Assembly (NCBI GenBank): GCA_019096155.1
Contig: JAHCVI010000001.1
Span: forward strand, 10,416,001 to 10,480,000
Reading direction: 5' to 3'
Length of the DNA: 64,000 nt
DNA from: Staphylotrichum longicolle
Lineage: Eukaryota > Ascomycota > Sordariomycetes > Sordariales > Chaetomiaceae
Shown: positions 44,037-54,727 of the stretch, piece by piece
Position numbering within the stretch: position 1 is the first letter of the stretch
How the letters are laid out: every line of letters starts with the position of its first letter
Position numbers and translations under genes: made by a program
The notes under the pieces: model-generated
Seen by the model: only the letters and a program-made list of their open reading frames with translations
Told to the model about the DNA's origin: nothing
Database searches by the model: none

Positions 44037-47000
44037 ATGGTATCGAACGCGGATGTGAATGGCGACACGGCCAGTCTCAAACGGAAGCGCGAACTGAAGG
44101 ACGAGCGGGCTCTCGCGCAAAAGAAGCACCGGCGGAGGTCGGCATCCAAGCTCCAGGAAGACGCCGACAACACGGTTGACGACAGCACCTCGAGGAGTGC
44201 AGGGATACAGCAACACACCGGCGATCTTGAGCTTACCGACGCGTCACCCGAACTGAACGGGACCCTCGTCCCCGGGAGGTTTGCATCATGGAAGGTTTCA
44301 AAGCCCATGGGGGGCAGGATGCTGGACATTGACCCGGTCTTCTCTCCTGATGAAAGGTGAGGAAAAACGGGGGTGCAAAGGCCGGGTACTACAGGAGGTC
44401 TGTCGCTAATACAGTTCAGGAACCTGATCATCACATACAACACCTCGATTCAAGTGTACTCGACCGAGGATTCCCTGCTCGTTCGCAGGATCGCCCTTCC
44501 CTTGGCAAGGCCCGACGACGCGACCGAGTTGGTGTCTACCCACATTGTTGCTACGGCTTTATCCAGATCCGACACGGACTATATCTGGGTTGCGTGTTCT
44601 GATGGCCGTGTTTGGCACATCAATTGGACCTCTGGCTCGGGCGCAGATACTCCCTTCAAGGTCGAAGCCAAGAGAGTGCTGGACGTGACGGTGGACGCGG
44701 TGGAGATTGGCGGCAAGACAGAGGATGTCTTGCTGGTTATGAAGAGGCTCACCAAAACCTCCGCTCAAATAGTCGCCTACAACACCAAGGCGCTGTCGAC
44801 AGGAAGCGGCAAGCTTCTACACACGTATGATGAGAGCCCACTCTCACTCCGGTCTGCGGCCGGCGGGAGATTGATCGTCGCTGCGGCAAAGGAGACACTA
44901 CACATTGGTCTGCTCAAGGGGAAGAAGCCAGCTTCACTGGACGAGCTCACCTACCGCTTCCACTGCTTCGACGTCCCGGATATCGTCAGCTGCTTGGACA
45001 TTCGGTACACAGTCCGGACAACCAAGAAAGGGGGTTTTGAAGTGCAGTCTGTCGACCTTGCTGTGGGGTGTGCTCGTGGCGCCATCTATGTGTACCATGA
45101 TCTGCTCTCAAAGCTCCCCGGGGAAGGCTCTGGTTCCTCAAAGGCGGGCATGATCCAACCAAAGAAGTATCACTGGCACCGTCGGGCGGTTCACAGCGTC
45201 AAATGGTCCGAAGATGGTAGGCGCCCCGTCACGGTTGTTTTGGTAGACGCAGGAGCATTATGACTGACGAGTGGCAGGCAACTACCTCATCTCCGGAGGG
45301 AGCGAAACCGTCTTGGTTCTCTGGCAGGTCGACACTGGGAAGCTTGATTTTTTGCCCCATCTTTCGGCAGCCATTGAGAACATCGTCGTCTCACCCCGAG
45401 GCTCCTCGTACGCGATCCATCTCGACGACAACTCGACCATGATTCTATCCACCGCGGAAATGAAGCCGACTATGTACGTCTCGGGCATCCAGTCCCTTGT
45501 CCTGGGCGATCGCCCATCCAAAGAATCGTTGGTTCGCCGGGTTTGGCGTCACGTTGATGAGATTGCGACACCTTTGGTTGCCGCAGTGAACCCTCAAAAC
45601 CCATCACAGGTGTTCCTTTGCGTTGGCAACGGACAGCAGGCGTCTTTGGGTGGGTCATCGTCCACACCTCTTCTCCAGGTCTTTGATATTTCCTCCTTCC
45701 ATGGCGTCACCAAGCACGCCATTGCCCGCACCAATCCCACAGACGCCAACATCACCAGCGAGGGTGTGCCCATCACCGAGCCGACAGCCACCAAACTTGC
45801 CTTCTCACGAGACGGCAAGTGGCTCGCCTCAGTCGATGAATGGCAGCCCCCTGAGCGGGATGCAGAGGTTTTCTTGACTGGCTCAAAAACACCTGCTGAA
45901 GCATGTCGAGAGCGGCGTGAAATCTACCTCAAGTTCTGGGAGATTGGGGCCGAAGATCAGTCGTTTCAGCTCGTTAGCCGCATCAATGATGCCCATCATA
46001 CCGACCGGACTGAGGCAATCTTCGATGTTGCCAGCGATCCGACTTCACCCCGGTTCGCTACGATTGGCAATGATGGGGTTGTCCGGTTTTGGACGCCGAG
46101 ATTACGGAAGCGAGATGGGCTCGCAGCGACCGGGCCTGACGGCCAACCATTGCGGAGCTGGACTTGCTCCCGGGCTGTTTCGCTTCCCATTTACGAACAA
46201 GACGAGTCGGTGGAGGTTCAGAAGAACGCGCCGCGCAGCGGCGCCATCACATTCTCCGAGGACGGATCTATCCTCTTCGCCGCCTTTGGTCCTCCATCTG
46301 GAGCACTTGTGGTTGCTATCGACACCGAGACCGGAACCTTCCGTGATGTCGTTTCCGGTATGTTCAGGGGCGAAATTCGGGCGATGAAGTCGCTGTCATC
46401 GGCTCTGATCATGCTCTCGGAGGATCTCGTTGTCTACGATATCGTGTCGGATGAGCTGCTCTTCAGCTACTCGTTGAAGGAGACATCGGAGGCTGCCAAG
46501 CGGCTCACCCAACTCGCCGTCAACTACGAATCGCGAAGCATTGCACTCGTTGCACCCGTCCCAACCGCGAATCAGGGGAAGATGAAGAAGGGTGCGAAAT
46601 CCGAACTCGTCGTCTTCAGCATGGAAGACGACGAGCCGCAATTGGTCCAAACCTTCGCGCAGCTAATCACATCAGTCTGTGCCGCCCCGTCGTCATCCGG
46701 GTTTATCTGCGTCGATTCGGCAGCCCAGATCTGGTCGGTGACTGAAGGTGCCGAGCAGGCACCGCTCCTCCAGCCCTTGGTCGACCTGGGAGTGGATGGC
46801 AACACCGCTGAGACGGCCTCCCAGGATCTCGTGCTCCAGGAGGACGAAGCCAGCGATGAGGAGATGCAGGATGCGGATGAGGATGTGGACATGGACGACG
46901 ACGACACCCACGCTGCTGTTGTGGCGCCTCAGCGTCTGGCAGAGATCTTCAACGCTGCCCCGGCTTTCGCCATGCCGCCGATCGAAGACATTTTCTATCA

Positions 47001-47040
47001 GGTGGCTGGTTTGTTCTCTACCAAGCCCCTTAACGTCTAG
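44037..47040 (+). CDS. UTP17: Utp17/Nan1 (WDR75), U3 snoRNP t-UTP subunit
   Basis: Three exons, 44,037-44,356, 44,420-45,216 and 45,278-47,040; 959 residues. Utp17 is part of the UtpA/t-UTP complex that binds the 5' ETS of pre-rRNA and links Pol I transcription to 18S processing in the nucleolus. The frame holds two WD40 propellers: examples are YIWVACSDGRVWHINW, KYHWHRRAVHSVKWSEDGNYLISGG with VLWQVDTG, KLAFSRDGKWLASVDE and RFATIGNDGVVRFWTPR. The C-terminus has an acidic stretch (EDEASDEEMQDADEDVDMDDDD) and the family-specific ending LAEIFNAAPAFAMPPIEDIFYQVAGLF in pieces. The N-terminal 60 residues are Lys/Arg-rich. Intron 1 ends at TTCAG rather than the TACAG five bases earlier, which would give an early stop. 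Confidence 0.94.
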
Positions 47041-47762
47041 AATCTGCCGTACCCATTCTCGGGCGTTCGAACGCTGATATGCTACTCGGCCCCATTGCGC
47101 ACCCCTACGGAAACCGGCACTTTGGCATTCAGATCGACGCACCGGATCCGATCTTGCCGATTTTATACCCGTCTCCAGCCCGGTCTCAGTCCAGGAGATT
47201 GTTTGAGGGAGCACATCGCCAGCATACTAGGCGACGACAAACTGTATCTCCTTCTCTTCCAAGGCCGGCCGTTCATATCAAGGGCCGGACGTTCATTGAG
47301 CGTCTGGCCTGGGAGGTGGGGTAAAAGGAAAGGTGTGGAAAAGGGGGGTTGGTTCGGAGGTCACGAGTTCCCCAAAGATAGGGGACGTGAGTTGGACCCG
47401 GCTTTGTTGCCCAAGAGCCGTGCCGAACGTTCGATCCTGACCCCGCTGCCCCGCGTCCTCGGGAGCCGGTTGGTGTGAAGTGTGGGGCAGGGATGGTGCA
47501 AGCTCCGATGTTGACCGATTACGCCATTCATGAAGGGCGTACAAAATGGACTGATTGTCGGACATTTTCGAGGTACATGTACAGCTCACAAAAGGCTTCA
47601 AGGGAAGTCTTAAGATACCCTGTTGGCATAGCAGCCCAATATATGCAGATTCTGCTCAAGCAGATGTCCACCTTGCCTTGCCAATCACACGTGCCGGCCA
47701 TCTTTCCTTTAAGGCGCCTTCGATAAACTGCACCGAGGTTCAGCTCACTCGACGAAACAAGA
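47041..47762. other. Intergenic
   Basis: 3' UTR of UTP17 and promoter of the oxygenase gene. No gene recognised. Confidence 0.5.
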
Positions 47763-49096
47763 ATGTCTTTCACCTCGATTCCTATCCTGGATTTGGCGTT
47801 GGCTCAAGACCCAGCCACGAAGCCCGGCTTCCTCTCGGAGCTGCGACATGCCCTGATGGAGGTCGGGTTCCTCTATCTCAAGAATGTGGGCATCTCAGAC
47901 GAGTTCTTCAAGCAGGTGATCAAGGAGGGAAAGGCCTTTTTTGACATTCCCACAGAGGAGAAGTACGGCCAACCCTAGAGTGGTTTTGTCTCTTCACTTC
48001 ATTCATTGAGTTGCTGACCCAGTTCGCAGACTCAAGATTGAAATGAAGAATGCGCCCTCCTTTCTGGGTTATTCGCGGCTCTCAGCAGAGGTAACCGCCG
48101 GCGCGATCGATAACCGGGAACAGATCGACATCTCGACGGAGCACCCACTACCGGGCCCGGACGCACCGCGGTACTATAACCTGCTGGCACCAAATCAGTG
48201 GCCGTCTCCAGACGTGCTGCCCAACTTCCGGCCCGTCTTCACCGAGTACATGAAACGCATGGGGGAGATCTCGATCGCCTTCACCAGCCTGATCGCCGAG
48301 GCCATCGAGCTGCCCAGCGACGCCTTCAACAAGTACTTTGACGCCGACCAGCAGCACAAGCTCAAGATTGTCAAGTATCCCGACGTGGGCGTGTTGGGCG
48401 CCGCGGGCAAGGGCGGGAACCAGGGGGTTGGGCCGCACAAGGACAGCAGTGCGTTTGATTTCTACCTTTTTTTTTTTTTTGGTCCCCTCTCTCTCTCTCT
48501 GTCTATCCCCGACGGGAAAGCTGACAATCCAAGCAGTGCTCTCCTCGTACCTCCTCCAGGCCTCCCACCACCGCGGCCTGCAGGTCCAAAACATGCGCGG
48601 CGACTGGATCGACTGCCCGCCCATCGACGGCACGCTGGTCGTGGCCATCGGCCAGGGGCTCGAGGCGCTCACGCAGGGCGTGTGCGCCAGCACGACGCAC
48701 CGCGTGCTGTCGCCGCCCGCGGGCGCGGGCGCGCGCTTCTCGATCCCCTTCTTCCAGGGCGTCAGCGGCGACGCCGACTTTGACGACCTCGAGAACGTCG
48801 GCGTGGGCCAGGTGGCGGAGCACGTCAAGGAGCAGAGGCGGCGGGTGCTGGAGAGGAACGGGGGCCGGCTGGACGACGTCGAGTTCACGTTCCGCAAGGG
48901 CGGCGCGGCGAGGACGCTGGGCGAGGCGACGCTGCGGAACCGTGTCAAGAGCCATCCGGATGTGGGCGAGAGGTGGTATCCGGATATTCTGGCGAGCATT
49001 AGGGAGGAGCAGGCCGGATCAAAGCAAGGCGGAGGTGCCGGGCAAGGAGCCGTTGGGCTTCCCGCGGCGAGTGCAAAGCCGGTGGAAGCGCATTAA
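47763..49096 (+). CDS. 2-oxoglutarate/Fe(II) oxygenase, IPNS-like
   Basis: Three exons, 47,763-47,962, 48,030-48,448 and 48,537-49,096; 392 residues. Introns are 67 and 88 bp, GT..AG, phases agree. The N-terminal DIOX_N part starts IPILDLA and includes ALMEVGFLYLKNVGI and FFDIPTEEK; the C-terminal jelly roll holds the facial triad His203-x-Asp205 (GPHKDS) and His261 (STTHRVLSP) plus the 2OG-binding Arg273-x-Ser275 (RFSIPFF). All catalytic residues are present, so an active oxygenase is expected. Homologues in fungi act on diverse small molecules and are often annotated as flavonol synthase/gibberellin oxidase-like; the substrate cannot be told. No biosynthetic cluster surrounds it. The second intron contains a T14 run and CT repeats just upstream of the acceptor. 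Confidence 0.9.
48467..48501 (+). repeat. T14 run plus (CT)n in intron 2 of the oxygenase
   Basis: Fourteen T at 48,467-48,480 followed after a short break by a CT dinucleotide tract. It lies 35 bp before the acceptor and could act as an extended polypyrimidine tract; length variation is likely. Confidence 0.8.
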
Positions 49097-49439
49097 GGGG
49101 CGAATTGCCAGGTCGTACTCTTCTCGTCTGATTTGGAGGTGTAGCAACAAGCGTGCAGGCAAGCAGGCAGGCAGAGAGGCAGGCAGACAGGCAGGCAGAC
49201 AGGCAAATATCGCAGTCCCTCGGGACATCTCATCGATCATAGAGGACGTGTCAACCCAGTGAACTTGAAGGTCGGTCCATGAAAACATCAGGAGGATATG
49301 GGGTAACTTGGCAGAAAATCAGAATGTCAACGCCTCCCGTCATGCCTTCTCAATACATAGGAATCCCTCGTCTGTCCAGCCCGGTCGTCGTAAAACTCGT
49401 GTGCTTCGTGGTGAATCTGTAGCAGCGTGGCCGGCCGGC
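49097..49439. other. Intergenic with CAGG microsatellite
   Basis: 3' regions of two convergent genes. At about 49,155-49,206 there is an imperfect GCAG/CAGG tetranucleotide tract of roughly 50 bp (GCAGGCAAGCAGGCAGGCAG and on). Otherwise nothing recognised. Confidence 0.75.
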
Positions 49440-50022
49440 TTATTTGGCCGCTTCGGCGGGCTTAAAATCCGGGAAGCACTGGGGCAGCGTCGAGTTGTGC
49501 TTGTTGACGGCGTGCAATGTGAGTCTGTGGCAGGGAGCAGTGTCAGCCGGGTTCGCTCTTCCAACGAATGTTGCTTCGAACTCGGGAAAGATCAGAGGGG
49601 TAATCATACTGAGGCTCGCGAGAAGTCGAGAGGAAAGTCTGCTTGCAGGTGTTGCAGATGATGCTCATGGCAGCGGTGTTCTGTGTGCAGATTCTCGGTC
49701 AGATCACCCTCTCTGGCAGCACCAGTCTCGGGACTGGGGAAGAGACGTACGGCCTTCAACTGCGAAGCGGCCTTCGGCGCGGCCTTCTTGTCGTTCCGGG
49801 CGCGCTTCTGCGCGGCCTTGGCTCCCTGGTAGATGGCAGATGGCAGTCAGTATCCAATGCCACAGTAACGGTCGGGCTCCTCAGATCTGCAATTTGGACA
49901 TCTCGGTTGCCGGAGAGGCGGGAACTCGGCGGAGATGGGGGAGAGCAAGGGACTGCAGGGGACAGCAAAGGGAGGGAGCAATAGCAAGGGAACAGCAGGG
50001 GACCTACGTTTCCGCCGCCCAT
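49440..50022 (-). CDS. Small SERF-like / C2H2 zinc-binding protein (At2g23090 family)
   Basis: Four exons, 50,022-50,008, 49,825-49,751, 49,680-49,610 and 49,524-49,440, encode 81 residues. The first coding exon is just 15 bp (MGGGN). The N-terminal half (GAKAAQKRARNDKKAAPKAASQLKA, shown here as short basic Ala/Lys stretch) resembles the 4F5/SERF motif; the C-terminal half carries MSIICNTCKQTF and LTLHAVNKHN, a C-x2-C..H-x4-H zinc site, then CFPDF. This two-part layout is that of the At2g23090/ZNF706-like small proteins, conserved from plants to fungi, with no settled biochemical role. Introns are 182, 70 and 85 bp, all GT..AG with matching phases. Confidence 0.88.
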
Positions 50023-51034
50023 TGTGTATGTCGGTCCTTGGTTCCTGTCGTTCTCTCGTCTTGTCCCGGGCTATAGCACATGCAACGGGCGCAGGCTGCC
50101 TACTCTCCTGAGACTTTTTTTTCTGCTTTTCTGCCAGCGGCTAAAAGTGGCGCGCGGAAGTCGTTAGCGATCTTGCGACGGGTCTGGCGGGAAAGAGTCT
50201 GGAAGCCTGAGGCGGATGGAGCATGCCTGCAGCGCAGAATGCGCAAAATGCGCAGTGCACGGACTCCCCAGCGGCCTGTTCTCGTATTGGTCCTGCAGGC
50301 AAGGCTCGAGCCATGCAAGCCAGGGTCCAGTGAGAGGGAAGCGCGAGCAGGAGGACCCTTGGCAATTCCAGTTTGAAAATGAGTGCATTGGCGGTTGACC
50401 GCCCTGGCTTCATGCAACGTCCCATCAACTCATCAAGAACTCAAAGCAGCCGCCTGCAGCCCCAACCCGTCCGGCTCCCCGGACCTGAATCTTGAAAACT
50501 CGGCGGCTACTTAAAAGGCCCGTGTTGTCGCATTGCAAACAGCTCCCGTCCAGCCGCCTCTCGTCTCTCGTGTTTTTTTTGGTTTCTTCGGACCGTGGTA
50601 GCATCGAGTGAGGTTATTGTGTTCGGTACGTTCGTTACGAAGAGGAGTCCTTGGTTTGCGGCAACAGCATCAAGCCAACCGACCTCTCGCTTCGCAACCG
50701 CGGTGGACAGGCGAGCGAGAAAGACAGCCGCGCTTGCGCTGGCGCCGATCAGCGCTATTTTCCAAAAGAATCACCGGGCGCAGGAACGCGTGGCATTGCC
50801 CAGGTGCTGCGTATCATTAAAACTCCCAAGCCCGCAGCAGCGTATCGGCGGCACGACCTCCCGGCTGCGAATCCATCGCTTTGAGGCCGGTGGATCTCAC
50901 TAGTGGATCCCGACATTCCATGCTGCACACTGCCAACCCGACATCCCAGCGGGCATCCCAGCGGGCATCCCGGCGGACATCCCAGCGGTTGGTCCTGCAG
51001 TGCGACCCCGGCCCGGCATCACCCAGGAGCCGCA
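50023..51034. other. Divergent promoter region
   Basis: About 1 kb between the small zinc-binding protein (minus) and the HhH-like gene (plus). Apart from the 12-bp repeat at 50,942-50,989 nothing is recognised. Confidence 0.5.
50942..50989 (+). repeat. Four tandem copies of a 12-bp unit
   Basis: Four adjacent copies of CATCCCAGCGGG; copies 1 and 2 are identical and copies 3 and 4 differ at one or two positions. It ends 45 bp before the next start codon, so it probably lies in the promoter or 5' UTR. Could expand or contract. Confidence 0.9.
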
Positions 51035-52075
51035 ATGGCCAGCACAGCCATGCCGTCGCCGGATAGCGTTTCCGCCAGCGAGTTTCAAGAGTTCCTCGAA
51101 CGGTACCCTGCCTGTATCGCGGCCATATCCGACGCGAAAGGAGGTACGTCGCCAGTCCCGCAGCCCGTGGGCTTACACAGCGCCCAGTTGCTCTGATACT
51201 CCACCATCACAGCCAAACCCGGCCAACAGACGCTGGCCGCGTTGGACCAGTACCGCTATGGGACGGCTCTCGACACCTACGGCTCCGGGAACCCGGTCGT
51301 AGCCATGGGTCTCGACGATGTCAAAACCCTTGTCGAGTGGAAACTGTAAGTCTGCGTCTTCTCGCCCACCCCTCTCGCGGCCGCACCCCTGGCTTCGACT
51401 TAGAGCGCTTGGCACGCATCGGGAAACGCACCGCGGAAGTTTTTGTGAACATGGATGGCGCCGCGCTTGTGATCGTGCAAACACTTCATGGCCTCAATCT
51501 GTCCTGGACGCTTCGCCAGTTGGCTGATTTCGTTCCTTAGTCGGCATGGCAAGTTTCGGCCCACGTTGATGAAACTGGTTTCGTCCAACGACCCAAGTTT
51601 CGTCAAGGACACGATCCAAAATGCCATCAAGCACTACCGGGACAAGTCAGATATTGCCGGCACCCTTGACATCTTGACCCATCTCAAAGGCATCGGGCCG
51701 GCCACCGCATCCTTGCTCCTGGCTGCCCACGACCCTGACAACGTCATGTTCTTTGCCGACGAGGCTTTCTATTGGCTGTGTTGCAATGGGTCCAAAGCAC
51801 CCATCAAGTACAACATGAAGGAGTACAAAGAGCTCAACGATCGAGCGCGAGCGTTGGCCAAGCGACTCGATGTCAAGGCTGTCGAGATCGAACGAGTGGC
51901 ATTTGTCGTGATGAGAGAAGCATCCACAGGCATGCCGGCAAAGACGGCCAGCCCTCCAACGGAGTCACCGGCTGAGAGCGCGGGTAAGAAGCAACCAGCA
52001 AAGAGAAAGTCTTCGGGTGACGGTCCCGCTGCTGAGGCTCCTGTCCGACGCTCGAAACGAGGAAAACAAGCATAG
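51035..52075 (+). CDS. Conserved fungal protein with DNA-glycosylase-like HhH motif
   Basis: Three exons, 51,035-51,143, 51,213-51,345 and 51,541-52,075; 258 residues. Introns of 69 and 195 bp; joining restores DDVKTLVEWKLRHGKFRP. The family is widespread in fungi (and uncharacterised as far as I know): a motif of the type L-D-x-Y-R-Y, then LVEWKLRHGKFRPTLMKLV, and at about residue 128 LKGIGPATASLLLAAHDP. That last element matches the helix-hairpin-helix of DNA glycosylases (L-x-G-I-G-P-x-T-A), followed by FFADEAFYW, where a catalytic Lys or Asp of true glycosylases is not obvious. The C-terminus (KKQPAKRKSS, RRSKRGKQA) is basic and looks like a nuclear-localisation tail. A nucleic-acid-related nuclear role is inference. 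Second in-frame ATG at 51,050 is an alternative start. Confidence 0.82.
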
Positions 52076-52654
52076 GCAAGGGGGGGCTTTGAACCAGGAA
52101 AGGGCGCGGCCGGTACGACTCGGGACTTCGGAAGGGCCACGAAATGTGCCTGGTCCCTTGGCGGCTCTTTCTTCAGCCCTGCAAAGGATGCTGCAGGCGA
52201 GACGCTAGCAAGATACCCGAGCAGTTTCCGGATTCCTCAGTCCCTTTACTATGGATACTCTGGCCAAAAAAATCCCCTATTGGTGACCGCCGCGATTATT
52301 CTCCGTGGACCTGCTTGGCCGGCCTGGCGGCCCGTGGCAGCGAGCATGATGTCCCTGTCAATAACTGGGCGGACTAAACCGCAGACATCCACTTACACCG
52401 GGCATGACAGCCGCATGGCTTCCACTCCCAGCACGCACACAACCTTCATGGACACATGTGTTGGAGCTGTTCAGTATTATCATAGGAGATGACACGGTGG
52501 GTATATCTCGCGTATTCATTTCAAGCATCCTTCTTCTCTCTTCTCCCCTCCCCTGGGTCTTGTGCTCAGTCTGCGCGGTACCTTCCGGCACGCAATTTAT
52601 CTGTCTTTTGTTTCTTCGTTCCTGCTATGTCATCTTTTGCTGCTTCCCGTCGTC
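52076..52654. other. Intergenic
   Basis: 3' UTR of the HhH-like gene and promoter of the DUF1479 gene. A CT-rich stretch at about 52,530-52,560 is typical of fungal core promoters. Nothing else seen. Confidence 0.5.
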
Positions 52655-54203
52655 ATGGCCATCTCTGCAGGGCCTCTTCCCATCTTGTCGATTATGGCGG
52701 ACACCAGATCCAGGGCAAGAAAGGGTGAACCACAACCGTCTGCCTGCCCCGGCCCGATTCAGCTTACTCCGAGATTCACTGCTCTCAAAGAGAGTTTGAC
52801 GTCTGGGAAGGAGTCAGCAGTCACTGCCTCGTGGCAACGCCTATTAAAAGAGCTTCCGGAAGAGATCAATCAAGTATCGTCTCTGGGGTCTCAAGCGATA
52901 CCCACCATCAACTTCGCGGACACCGCGAAAGACCAACACTCGGAATGTTTTCTGCGAGATCTTCGCAAACGAGGCGTTGGTGTCATACGTAATGTCGTGC
53001 CGAGGGAGGTTGCCCTTGCTTGGAGCCGGGAGACGGAAGCATACACCGAACAGACTTCGCAGGCGAGGTCGGCTCCGTCAAAACATGCTCAGCCGCAGGA
53101 CGTGTACTGGAGTCCTGCCCAGGTCAAGTCGCGAGCTCATCCAAACATTCTGGCGGCCCAGAGGTTCGTCATGAGCATCTGGAAGTCAGCAGACCCCAGC
53201 GCCAGAGTCACCGCGAATTTCCCCATCTCATACGCCGATCGGATGCGGGCGCGGAAAGGGATCGGCATCAGGGGCACCCCTTATGCTCACGTCGACGGCG
53301 GAAGTGTCGAGCGATGGGAGCCCGACGGATACGGCCGCGCAGGGACATACAAGGACATATTCCAGGGGCGCTGGGAAGACTATGATCCCTGGGAGGTATG
53401 TTGCCAGCCCCCCTCCGGCATGCCCTCTGAGTTTGACGCCTAACTGACTCCGATCCCAGAGCAGCACCCGTCTCGGCGTAACGAGCGACCTCTACCACAA
53501 AGCCAGCGCCTGCTCCATCTTCCGCATGTTCCAGGGCTGGCTCGCCCTGAACCCCATCCCCTCGGGCGCCGGCTCAGTCCGGGTGTGCCCCCTCCCCCGC
53601 CTCGCAACCGCCTACTTCCTCCTCCGCCCGTTCTTCTCCCCGTCATCATCATCATCATCATCCCCGGAGTCAGAGCCAGAGTGGCCCTTGACCCGCCCGC
53701 AAAACAGCATCCTTCACGGCGCCCTGCCCAGCTACGCCCAAGAGATCAGCCCGACCCTGCACCCGCACCTCCAGCTCGACCGCAGCCTCGTGTCGGTCCC
53801 GGACCTGGAACCGGGCGACTACCTCGTCTGGCACCCGGACCTGATCCACTCCGTCTCCGAAGGCGCTGCTGCCGCCGCCGCCGACTCCGGGCTGGTGGCG
53901 CACACCTCCTCCATGTACCTGCCCGCGTGCCCGCTCACGCAAACCAACGCGCTGTACCTCGCGCGGCAGCGCAAGACGTTCCTGCTCGGGCTCCCCGGCC
54001 CGGACTTTGGCGGGGGCCGCGGGGAGAGCGAGCACGCGGGCCGGCCCGGGGTGCAGGATGTCAACGACGCGGGCGGGGACGACGGGCTGCGGGCGATGGG
54101 GCTGCTGCCATGGGACGAGGAGGAGTCGGACTCGGACCGAGAGAGGGAGGGTTTGGCGATGGCGAACGGGATTCTGTTTCCGGATCTGTACGATATGCTG
54201 TAA
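52655..54203 (+). CDS. DUF1479 family protein, probable Fe(II)/2OG-type oxygenase fold
   Basis: Two exons, 52,655-53,395 and 53,460-54,203; 494 residues (481 if translation starts at ATG 52,694, MADTRSRARKG). Intron 53,396-53,459 is GTATGT..CAG. The sequence has DUF1479 landmarks: TINFADTAKD, LRKRGVGVIRNVVPREVALAW, QDVYWSPAQVKSRAHPN, FPISYADRMRARKG, HVDGGSVERWEPDGYG and PGDYLVWHPDLIHSVSEG. The HVD and the later HPDLIH provide a plausible His-x-Asp..His iron site, consistent with the jelly-roll oxygenase fold of bacterial YbiU; activity is unproven. Residues around 315 include a run of seven Ser from a TCA repeat. The acidic C-terminus before the end (WDEEESDSDRE) is a fungal addition. Substrate unknown. 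Confidence 0.88.
53643..53661 (+). repeat. (TCA)n coding microsatellite
   Basis: About six TCA units encode a serine run in the DUF1479 protein. Confidence 0.85.
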
Positions 54204-54727
54204 GAATACCCGTGTGTCTGTTTGTATGCGTGAGGGCGGCGCGGGCAGTTCTGCATTAATAGACGGTTAGACGGGGGGTTTCAATACCTTTAGACATAGA
54301 GGATAAAAGGCCGGGAAGGGTTAGGTGAGAGATATTTTGGGTGAGCGAAGTCGCTTCTGGACCAGTCAGACAACCTTGAATGAGAGAGAATTTCAGATAC
54401 AGAACCATTCCATGTAACTGCAAACAGCTGGCTAAAAGTAAATAGGCGCCCAATCCTCGCTCCCTCTCTTGACTATTATCATACACACAGCCCTCCTGTT
54501 GGCCTCTTTTCATCTCCTTCCCAGCCCCAGTATTCCGTTCGCTCGCTAGACTCGCTCACACAAACAAGGTGTGAGTTGGGGAGGGTTTTCCAAGCGGCAA
54601 AGGTAGGTCATGGTGACCAGATGTTCAGCGACGGTGACTTTCGCTGGCTCGGTGGCATATCGCCCCTTTTCTCGTCGATCGACGAAGTTGTCCCGAGCGC
54701 GTCGAGGCCGTCCCAAAGGTCATTCTC
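54204..54727. other. Intergenic between convergent genes
   Basis: 3' regions of the DUF1479 and BAP31 genes. Nothing recognised. Confidence 0.5.

Noticed and set aside
47763..54203. Secondary-metabolite cluster around the two oxygenases
   Set aside because: No polyketide synthase, peptide synthetase, terpene cyclase, P450 or cluster regulator is present; neighbours are conserved small housekeeping-type proteins.
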